This document shows positions 42,924-49,233 of a stretch of 64,000 nt of DNA, piece by piece. How positions within the stretch are numbered: the first letter of the stretch is position 1; every line of letters starts with the position of its first letter. Under the pieces are notes generated by a model. The model was not told the origin of the DNA and ran no database searches. It worked only from the letters and a program-made list of their open reading frames with translations. Source of the stretch: Actinomycetota bacterium (GTDB lineage Bacteria > Actinomycetota > Acidimicrobiia > Acidimicrobiales > Ilumatobacteraceae); contig WLJO01000009.1 of NCBI GenBank assembly GCA_009701715.1, forward strand, positions 1 to 64,000. The letters are read 5' to 3'. Made by a program: the position numbers and the translations under genes.

Positions 42924-43988
42924 CTAGCCCTCGCAGGCCACCCCATCGCGATCCCGGTCGAGGCCCGTGCGATAGCCCGGTTCCCCCTCGCGCAGTGGCG
43001 CGGCACCCGCGGCCCGTGCGGCAGCACAGTTCGCGAAGTACACATCGCCACCACCCACCCCGGCATCGTTCGTCGGCACGCTGTCGACGGCACCACCCGA
43101 GCCTGCCGCAGGCACGTCCACCGGCGGTGCGGTCGGTGCGGGCACCCGCAGTCCCGGACACTGCGAGGTCAACAGGTTGCGCACCCGCCCGAACTCACTC
43201 TGATCCATTGAGAGGTTCCAGCGAACCTTGATGGACACCCAATCACCGAGATAGGTACACACGAACGACGACATAGGTAACCAGTTCGACGGGTCCTTGT
43301 CACTCTTGGCCCGGTTGGAGTTGTCGCTCACCGCCCTCAACGTTCGAGGATCGGTGAGGTCGTTCGCGTACAGGCGCCGGGCGGTCGGCGACCAGTCCCA
43401 AGCACCCGAATCCCACGCCTCCTTGAGGGCGACAACGTGATCGATGTCGATCTCGGAAGGGAGGGTCTCCTGCCAACCGTCGTAGACCGAGTACCAGTCC
43501 CCCTCCACCACCCGGCAGCGGTACGGGTCGCGCTGCACCAGGGACGACGAGTCGCGTGTCAACACTTCGGCACGGGTATCACAGCCGTCTCCGTCGAGGT
43601 CCACCCAGTGCTCGAATAGGCTCCGCTGGTAGCCGGCACCGTGTTCGTTCTCCACCACGATCCCAGCGAGCAGATCGAGCACCAGCACCGTCCCGTCCGG
43701 GGCATCGGTGCTCGAGGTTGCCTGCTGACCCGTCGGCGAGGGTGCTGTGGAGGGCCGGGTGGACGACGACTGCGTGACACGCGTGGAAGCCACCGCCACG
43801 GTCGTGCTGGGGGCCGTATCGGGCCCGCCCGGCGCAAGGGTGGCGAGGACCGTGCCGCTGGCGACCGTGCTGGTTGCAGCCCTGCCGCCGGAACACGAAA
43901 CGAGCACGGCCGAAGCGAGCGCGAGCGCGACGCGGATCAGTCGGCGCTCCAGCACGGGCGCGCGGAGCGGGCCCCTCGTGATCGACAT
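42924..43988 (-). CDS. HNH-type nuclease lipoprotein with Excalibur domain
   Basis: A 354-residue surface lipoprotein (lipobox LVSC) with a Ser/Thr/Pro-rich linker, a GmrSD/HNH-like nuclease domain containing EIDIDHVVALKEAW and SNRAKSDKDPSNWLP, and a C-terminal Excalibur calcium-binding domain (VYFANCAAARAAGAAPL, DRDRDGVACEG). Probably an extracellular nuclease. It follows the flavin-binding gene by 13 bp on the same strand. Confidence 0.86.
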   Translation of the reverse strand: MSITRGPLRAPVLERRLIRVALALASAVLVSCSGGRAATSTVASGTVLATLAPGGPDTAPSTTVAVASTRVTQSSSTRPSTAPSPTGQQATSSTDAPDGTVLVLDLLAGIVVENEHGAGYQRSLFEHWVDLDGDGCDTRAEVLTRDSSSLVQRDPYRCRVVEGDWYSVYDGWQETLPSEIDIDHVVALKEAWDSGAWDWSPTARRLYANDLTDPRTLRAVSDNSNRAKSDKDPSNWLPMSSFVCTYLGDWVSIKVRWNLSMDQSEFGRVRNLLTSQCPGLRVPAPTAPPVDVPAAGSGGAVDSVPTNDAGVGGGDVYFANCAAARAAGAAPLREGEPGYRTGLDRDRDGVACEG

Positions 43989-44001
43989 CGGGTGGGGCGC
44001 G

Positions 44002-44382
44002 TCAGTCCAGTCTCACGCCGACGCAGTCCGAGCCGCACGACCCTGCTTCCGGCGACCCGGCGTCGGCGGGTGCCGGTCGGTGCAGCACCGCCTTTGTCGG
44101 CCGCACCTCAACAACCTCGCCTGACGCGCTTGCGGCCCCATCGGCGATGAGGCTGTACCCGCCCGCCTCGGCAGGGGGCCACACGAGGCTCACGCCGTTC
44201 GGTCGCGCCGAAGCGTTCGACGCTGTGCGCCGACCCACTGTTGCGCGCAGAACGCCGTTCACGAACACCGGGGTGACGGCGACAGCGTGCGGTCGGCCGT
44301 CATCGCTCACGGTGAGGAGATAGGCGTAGGGACGTTCGGCCATCGCCTCGGCGAGACCCTCAACCGGTACCGGGATGCTCAT
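44002..44382 (-). CDS. Split-barrel (pyridoxamine-phosphate-oxidase-like) flavin/F420-binding protein
   Basis: A 126-residue split-barrel protein (PYAYLLTVSDDGRPHAVAVTPVFVNGVLRA, SLIADGAASASGEVVEV). The fold binds FMN, F420 or heme; which one is not decidable. GGAGGAG lies upstream of the ATG. It is in an operon with the HNH lipoprotein. Confidence 0.78.
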   Translation of the reverse strand: MSIPVPVEGLAEAMAERPYAYLLTVSDDGRPHAVAVTPVFVNGVLRATVGRRTASNASARPNGVSLVWPPAEAGGYSLIADGAASASGEVVEVRPTKAVLHRPAPADAGSPEAGSCGSDCVGVRLD

Positions 44383-44460
44383 CGCTCTGCTCCTCCAACG
44401 CCGTCGTCGGAAAGGCCGACGTCGCCCCCACGACTGTAGGCGCTTACTGTCGTGGGCACC

Positions 44461-45255
44461 ATGCGTCCCGAACCTGTTGCACACTGGGTCGACGCACTCG
44501 AGACCTGGGGCATCCCGACGGAGATCCTCGAGCAGGCCCCGCAGTCGCCGTGGATCCACCCCGTACAGACCTTCCGGCCGGAGGGAAACCTGTACGTCAA
44601 CACCCCGTCTCGACTCCGCGCGCTCGAGGCCCTCGACCGCCTGCCTCCCGGTGCGGAGCGGTCCGTACTCGATGTTGGCTGCGGCGGCGGGCGCGCCGCA
44701 TTCGGCCTCACCCCACCGGCGACGCGCGTCATCGGTGTCGATCATCAGCAGGGGATGCTCGACGTGTTCGCTGCCGAGGCGGAACGGCGCGCCGTTGCGT
44801 GCTCGACGGTGCTCGGCGACTGGCCAGAGGTCGAGCAACAGACGCCGGCCTGCCCGGTCGTTACCTGCCACCACGTCGTGTACAACGTCGCGCCACTCAC
44901 CCCGTTCGTTGAGGCACTCAACCGACACGCCACCGCCCGGGTGGTGATGGAACTGCCGCAGCAGCACCCCCTCGCCGTGCTCTCGCCGATGTGGCTGCAC
45001 TTCTGGGGCCTCGAACGGCCCACATCACCGACAGCGGAGGACGCTCTCAACGTGGTGCGCTCGCTCGGGCACGACGCTCACCTCGAGCAGTTTGAGGTAC
45101 CGGTCGGTCACCGGTCGGTTACCGACGAAGGCGTGCAGTTCACGCGCATTCGTCTCTGCCTACCCGCCGCACGCGACGCGGAGATCCGCGAGTACCTGCT
45201 CACCCACCCGGCAGGCAGCCGATCGCTCGCCACGATCTGGTGGGATGCCCACTAG
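44461..45255 (+). CDS. SAM-dependent methyltransferase
   Basis: A class I methyltransferase (264 residues) with the SAM motif VLDVGCGGG (69-77) and motif II-like VIGVDHQQGMLDVF. Substrate unknown. A GTG at 44452 in frame is an alternative start; TACTGT at 44445-44450 would place transcription start between the two, so the ATG is preferred. Its stop overlaps that of the convergent LLM gene by 4 bp. Confidence 0.83.
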   Translation: MRPEPVAHWVDALETWGIPTEILEQAPQSPWIHPVQTFRPEGNLYVNTPSRLRALEALDRLPPGAERSVLDVGCGGGRAAFGLTPPATRVIGVDHQQGMLDVFAAEAERRAVACSTVLGDWPEVEQQTPACPVVTCHHVVYNVAPLTPFVEALNRHATARVVMELPQQHPLAVLSPMWLHFWGLERPTSPTAEDALNVVRSLGHDAHLEQFEVPVGHRSVTDEGVQFTRIRLCLPAARDAEIREYLLTHPAGSRSLATIWWDAH

Positions 45256-46280
45256 GCCCGGGCGGCCTCGACACGGGCGCGCACCTGCGGCACCACCTCG
45301 CGGGTGTACCGCAACAGGTTCGGGGTGATCGAGTGCGGCAGGATCCCCGGCGCCGAGCCCCACGAGACCACGTCGGTGAACCCGTTGTCGAGGATGAACG
45401 AGGTGAGTTCCTCCACGCAGGTCGCCACGTCACCAATAATCGGTCGCTGCGGGATGCGCTCCTTACCGGTCAGGTTCCCCGCCGAATCCGGTCCCGCCTC
45501 CTCGCCGAGTTTCGCGTACACCGCCACGCGGTAACGCTCGGCCTGACGCAGCGGGGGCCAGTCGCGCTCGGGGTCGTCGGTGACGAGCACGCTGCGGATG
45601 ATCCCGACGCGCCGGTCGTCGGGCTGTTGGCCAGCCGCGAGTGACGCAGCACGCCATTCGTCGAGCACCACGCTCGCGTCGCCCTGCGGCAACACGTTCA
45701 CACCAAAGCGAACGGCGCGAGCCACACTCGCGGCACTCGTGGTGGCGAGCCAGATCGGCGGTCCACCTGGTTGGACCGTGTGCGGCGTGATGTGCACGTC
45801 GTCGAACTGGTAGCGCTTGCCGCGGAACGAGAACCGCTCACCACTCCACGCCAACTGCAGGATCTGCACCATCTCCTCGGTGAGCGACACGCGGTTCTTC
45901 AGCGGGATACCGAAGGCACGGAACTCGTGCGGTGCGTACGCAAGCCCGAGGCCGATCTCCATCCGGCCGTTCGAGATTTGGTCGAGCACTGCAACGTCCT
46001 CCGCGAACCGCAGGGGGTGCTGGAACGGGGCCAGCGCGACGTCGGTGGAGATGCGCATGCGCTTGGTGATCGCTGCCACCGCGCCGGCAACGGGCACCAC
46101 GCTGGGCAGATACCCATCGTCCATGAAGTGGTGCTCGCTGAACCAGGTCATGTCGAGGCCGGCCTCGTCGAGCATCGCGACCTGTTCGAGCGTCTCGCGG
46201 TAGACGTCCTGCATGGTGTGCGCGCTGCCGGGCGGACAACGAAAGTCGTGGACTACTCCGAAACGGACGGGCGGTGTCAT
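45252..46280 (-). CDS. LLM-class flavin/F420-dependent oxidoreductase
   Basis: A 342-residue luciferase-like protein (RFGVVHDFRCPPGSAHTMQDVYRETL, TWFSEHHFMDDGYLPS, GRMEIGLGLAYAPHEFRAFGIP, PPIWLATTSAASVARA). EHHF and the long alkanal-monooxygenase-like layout could equally mean FMN as cofactor. TACTGT lies exactly 6 nt before the ATG. Confidence 0.85.
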   Translation of the reverse strand: MTPPVRFGVVHDFRCPPGSAHTMQDVYRETLEQVAMLDEAGLDMTWFSEHHFMDDGYLPSVVPVAGAVAAITKRMRISTDVALAPFQHPLRFAEDVAVLDQISNGRMEIGLGLAYAPHEFRAFGIPLKNRVSLTEEMVQILQLAWSGERFSFRGKRYQFDDVHITPHTVQPGGPPIWLATTSAASVARAVRFGVNVLPQGDASVVLDEWRAASLAAGQQPDDRRVGIIRSVLVTDDPERDWPPLRQAERYRVAVYAKLGEEAGPDSAGNLTGKERIPQRPIIGDVATCVEELTSFILDNGFTDVVSWGSAPGILPHSITPNLLRYTREVVPQVRARVEAARA

Positions 46281-46286
46281 GACCAG

Positions 46287-46292
46287 ACAGTA
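46287..46292 (-). promoter_or_regulatory. Leaderless -10 element of the LLM gene
   Basis: TACTGT on the minus strand, 6 nt before the ATG at 46280. Confidence 0.5.
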
Positions 46293-46337
46293 CGCGGCGC
46301 CACGCCTCGGGAAAGGGGGCGCGCACGGGGGTAATTC

Positions 46338-46354
46338 CCGACCAATTTTGTCGG
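46338..46354. promoter_or_regulatory. Inverted repeat upstream of the peroxiredoxin gene
   Basis: CCGAC/GTCGG arms flank an AT-rich CAATTTT core and a CTTTT follows. This is the least GC-rich stretch in the divergent region. It could be an operator or a small hairpin in a 5' leader. Confidence 0.3.
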
Positions 46355-46434
46355 CTTTTCGGGTTTCCCCGGATAGAACGGGGTTGTATCCCGTCGGTCT
46401 TCACGGACCGCGGGCACCTCAAGGAGACCTCTTC

Positions 46435-47070
46435 ATGGCAATTCGACTGGGCGACGAAGCACCCGATTTCACGGCGGACACCACGCAGGGGACGATCCAC
46501 TTCCACGACTGGCTCGGCGACTCGTGGGGTGTGTTGTTCAGCCACCCGAAGGACTTCACGCCGGTGTGTACCACCGAACTGGGCTACGTCGCGAGGATCA
46601 AGCCCGAATTCGACCGACGGAACGTGAAAGTGATCGGGCTCTCGGTGGACGCTGTGGACTCCCACGTCAAGTGGGAGCAGGACATCGCCGAGACCCAGGG
46701 CACGGCGGTCAACTTCCCCATGATCGGTGACCCGGACCGCACGGTGTCCAATCTCTACGACATGATCCACCCGAACGCGAGCGACAGCTTCACCGTTCGC
46801 TCGGTATTCGTGATCGGGCCCGACAAGAAGGTGAAGCTGACGATCACCTACCCGGCATCGACCGGTCGCAATTTCGACGAGATCCTGCGGGTGATCGACT
46901 CGCTGCAGCTCACCGCGAAGTTCAAGGTGGCAACCCCTGCGAACTGGCACGACGGTGACGACGTGATCATCGGTGCTGTCGTGTCCGACGACGATGCGAA
47001 GAAGCTGTTCCCGCAGGGCTGGACCGCCGTGAAGCCGTACCTGCGCATGGTCAAGCAGCCGGGCAGGTAG
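46435..47070 (+). CDS. 1-Cys peroxiredoxin (Prx6 type)
   Basis: A thiol peroxidase of 211 residues that reduces H2O2 or organic peroxides. The only Cys in the protein is Cys45 in FTPVCTTE; the long C-terminal extension with WHDGDDVIIGAVVSDDDAKKLFP defines the Prx6 class. A single-Cys enzyme needs an external thiol (mycothiol, thioredoxin or an AhpD-like partner). AAGGAGA precedes the ATG, with a leader of up to 150 nt. Two AhpD/CMD-family genes lie within 1.5 kb. Confidence 0.93.
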   Translation: MAIRLGDEAPDFTADTTQGTIHFHDWLGDSWGVLFSHPKDFTPVCTTELGYVARIKPEFDRRNVKVIGLSVDAVDSHVKWEQDIAETQGTAVNFPMIGDPDRTVSNLYDMIHPNASDSFTVRSVFVIGPDKKVKLTITYPASTGRNFDEILRVIDSLQLTAKFKVATPANWHDGDDVIIGAVVSDDDAKKLFPQGWTAVKPYLRMVKQPGR

Positions 47071-47092
47071 CACCCGGGGGGAACCGGACGGG

Positions 47093-47596
47093 CTACGCCT
47101 TCACCCAGTTCTCCTCCACCCAGGCGCGCACAGCGGGGGCGAGGTATGAGAGGTACTCGCCCGGGTACTCCCGGATGAGCGTCGCCGAGATGGGCACCGC
47201 GCTGCGGTCCGGGTCCACCACCACCGCCTCTGCGCCGAGGCGCCGAGCCAACTCGTCGATATAGAAGTCGGACGAGAACACGGCGTGCGGCCCGTCATCG
47301 GGGAACGGCCACTTGGAGCGGAACAGGTCGATCCACTGGGCCCACAGTTCCTCGTCGTCGAAGTTCGTCTCGAGGTTGTGGTGCACCTCCACGACGGTTG
47401 CCTCGGGGGTCATGTCCTGGAGCCACTGCGCGCGTAGGGCGCCGGGCACCACCTCACCGTCCCGTGTGTTCACGAACACGACCAGGCGCTCGCAGCGCTG
47501 TGCCGCCCAGCCGATCACGAAGCGGTGGCCGAGGTGTGGTGGGCAGAAGCGGCCGACAATCAGGCCGGTTCGATAGCGGTCGTCGATCTCAGACAT
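47093..47596 (-). CDS. NadR-type nicotinamide/nicotinate-nucleotide adenylyltransferase-like protein
   Basis: A 167-residue nucleotidyltransferase: GRFCPPHLGH (15-24) is the (H/T)xGH active-site region and ISATLIRE the ISxTxxR phosphate loop. VFSSDFYIDELARRLGAEAVVVDPDR matches the NMN adenylyltransferase domain of NadR; the kinase domain is absent. It should make NAD from NMN. Its ribosome-binding site GGAGGGG is buried in the hairpin at 47599-47645. Confidence 0.83.
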   Translation of the reverse strand: MSEIDDRYRTGLIVGRFCPPHLGHRFVIGWAAQRCERLVVFVNTRDGEVVPGALRAQWLQDMTPEATVVEVHHNLETNFDDEELWAQWIDLFRSKWPFPDDGPHAVFSSDFYIDELARRLGAEAVVVDPDRSAVPISATLIREYPGEYLSYLAPAVRAWVEENWVKA

Positions 47597-47598
47597 GG

Positions 47599-47645
47599 CC
47601 CCTCCATGATTGCCGATCGGTCCTGCCCGATCGGCGATGGAGGGG
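47599..47645 (-). promoter_or_regulatory. RBS-sequestering hairpin between the selenoprotein and NadR-like genes
   Basis: Two 9-bp stems stack: CCCCTCCAT with ATGGAGGGG (outer) and GCCGATCGG with CCGATCGGC (inner, 6-nt loop), separated by a small internal loop. On the minus-strand transcript the 3' arm contains the Shine-Dalgarno of the NadR-like gene. It may act as terminator, attenuator or translational switch. Confidence 0.6.
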
Positions 47646-47646
47646 A

Positions 47647-48147
47647 CTAGCTACCGGGAGAGGGGATGACTGTGACATCCATCTGCTCGGGCTCGAGACC
47701 GAGCACGATCAACACCTTCGAGAGCCCGTGCACGAGTGCGAGCCCCACGCCGATCTCCACAATCTCGGGCTCGGAGAACTCCGCCCGCAGCGCTGCCTGC
47801 TGCTCGGGGGACGGGGCACCCGTCTCGTTGAGATACGCATCGGCGAGGATCAGGGCCCGCTTATGACGCTCCGGGAGTCCGCTGTCGGCCCACTGATCGG
47901 TGATCTGCTCGACGAGCTCCTCCGTGAGCCCTTCTTGCCTCGCGACCGCGAAGCGCAGCTTCTTTCAAAGACCGCAATCGGTGATGGTGGCGTTGCGCAG
48001 TCGCGCAACCTCCTTGATGGACTGCTCGACGAGGCCGTGGCTCCAGAAGTGTCCGTAGAGGTCACCGTAGGGCGTGCTGGAGAAGTACTCCGCTACGGCA
48101 TTGATCGGCTTGCCGTCGGCGTCCCGAAGACGGGGCGAGGTGGACAT
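47647..48147 (-). CDS. AhpD/carboxymuconolactone-decarboxylase family selenoprotein (in-frame UGA)
   Basis: A 166-residue reading frame with one internal TGA at 47965-47967 (residue 61), ending at TAG 47647-47649. Before it: EYFSSTPYGDLYGHFWSHGL and EVARLRNATITDCGL. After it, in the same frame: KKLRFAVARQEGLTEELVEQI, the continuation expected for the family. The UGA thus sits at the second Cys of the CxxC redox centre, giving Cys58-Gly-Leu-Sec61. No restart codon follows the UGA closely, and a SECIS-like hairpin does. AhpD-like selenoproteins with CxxU are known from marine metagenomes. The ATG overlaps the stop of the upstream CMD gene by one base (TGATG). Likely a thiol oxidoreductase. No sel genes are in the window. 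Confidence 0.85.
47937..47954 (-). promoter_or_regulatory. Bacterial SECIS-like element
   Basis: Ten nucleotides after the UGA, GCUUCGC pairs with GCGAGGC (7 bp, one G-U) around the apical loop GGUC. Spacing and the GGU loop match the fdhF SECIS that binds SelB in E. coli. Confidence 0.75.
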
Positions 48148-48581
48148 CAGATTCCTTCCACTGCGAAAACCCGGCGGAACTTGGTGAATCCGTCGAGCAT
48201 GGCGATGTTCATGAGGAGGGCAACGGTTCCCTGTTCGCCGAGCAGGTGCTGGAGGCGAAGGATCTGGTCGTCGGTGATCGAGTGGTGATCGATGAGGAAG
48301 GCCTCACACACCTCGATCGAGGTGCGCTCCACGTCGGACAGTGCAGCGTGCGAGTACCAGTTGGTTGCCTGGTCCACGAGTTCCGGATCCGCGGATGCCA
48401 CGTACCCCTCGTTGCGGAGCAACTGGGCTGCGCGGATCTCCAGCAGCGTGCGCAGCCGGGGCCCAATGCTCGCTGCGGCGTGCGAGTCGAACGCCTCGAG
48501 ATGCCCGGCGAGGTCCGGGCGCAATGCCAGAAGACTCTCGGCCGACGAGTCCGCAGCCGCGTTGATCCACGTTCCCCCCAT
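48147..48581 (-). CDS. Carboxymuconolactone-decarboxylase-like (AhpD fold) protein without CxxC
   Basis: A 144-residue helical protein related to the CMD/AhpD family (RTLLEIRAAQLL, DVERTSIEVCEAFLIDHHSITDDQILRLQ, ALLMNIAMLDGFTKFRRVF). It has a single Cys (VCEAF) and no CxxC, so it is probably a structural partner or a non-redox member. It is translationally linked to the selenoprotein gene downstream and led by a TACGCT element. Confidence 0.78.
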   Translation of the reverse strand: MGGTWINAAADSSAESLLALRPDLAGHLEAFDSHAAASIGPRLRTLLEIRAAQLLRNEGYVASADPELVDQATNWYSHAALSDVERTSIEVCEAFLIDHHSITDDQILRLQHLLGEQGTVALLMNIAMLDGFTKFRRVFAVEGI

Positions 48582-48587
48582 GTCCGG

Positions 48588-48593
48588 AGCGTA
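48588..48593 (-). promoter_or_regulatory. Leaderless -10 element of the CMD/selenoprotein operon
   Basis: TACGCT on the minus strand, 6 nt before the ATG at 48581. Confidence 0.5.
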
Positions 48594-48612
48594 CCGAATC
48601 GGGCGGCCGCCG

Positions 48613-49233
48613 TCAGCCGGGGGGCACAAGCGCCACACGGGCGTCCAGACAGGCCTGACGCACGCAGCAACCCTCGAAATGATCATTGGTGAGCCCCATG
48701 GCCTGCATGAACGCGTACACCGTGGTTGGTCCCACGAACGACCAACCGCGCTTCTTCAGGTCCTTGGACATCGCTGTCGAGGCCGGGGAGACCGAAGGGA
48801 TGGGGAACGCGCCCCCGGCAGGACGGTACGGCTCGGCCTCGAAGCGCCACACGTAGGCCGCCAGCGACCCGAACTCCTCGGCGAGCGCAATCACCCGGCG
48901 GGCGTTGTTGATCGTCGACTCGATCTTGCCGCGGTGGCGGACGATCCCGGCGTCGCCGAGGAGGCGCTCGACATCGTGCCCACCGAAGTTCGCCACTGCG
49001 AGTGCATCGAAGCCGGCAAAGGCGGACCGGAAGTTCTCGCGCTTGCGCAGGATCGTGAGCCACGACAGGCCCGACTGGAAGCCCTCGAGACACAGTTTCT
49101 CGAACAGCCTGCGGTCATTGAGCACCGGACGACCCCACTCCGTGTCGTGGTAGTCGCGGTACTGCGCGTCCGGACCGGCGCCCCAGGTGCAGCGCTCGAG
49201 CCCATCCTCAGCCGCCCTGAGCCAGTCGCTCAC
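48613..49233 (-). CDS. tag: DNA-3-methyladenine glycosylase I
   Basis: Removes 3-methyladenine from alkylated DNA. The 206-residue product has RCTWG and DYHDTEWGRP near the N-terminus, GFQSGLSWLTILRKRENFRSAF, and NDHFEGCCV; the first Cys, the two His and the late Cys form the zinc snap of Tag. The GTG at 49233 overlaps the cyclase stop (GTGA), so the gene is coupled to the regulator upstream. Confidence 0.93.
   Translation of the reverse strand: MSDWLRAAEDGLERCTWGAGPDAQYRDYHDTEWGRPVLNDRRLFEKLCLEGFQSGLSWLTILRKRENFRSAFAGFDALAVANFGGHDVERLLGDAGIVRHRGKIESTINNARRVIALAEEFGSLAAYVWRFEAEPYRPAGGAFPIPSVSPASTAMSKDLKKRGWSFVGPTTVYAFMQAMGLTNDHFEGCCVRQACLDARVALVPPG

Noticed and set aside
46435-47070. Second selenoprotein (peroxiredoxin)
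   Set aside because: The active site is FTPVCTTE with an ordinary Cys codon and the frame is uninterrupted.
47965-48147. A stand-alone 60-residue gene or a pseudogene broken by TGA
   Set aside because: The frame continues after the TGA with family-typical sequence and no frameshift, the TGA sits at a redox Cys position and a SECIS-like hairpin follows. Recoding explains this better than decay.
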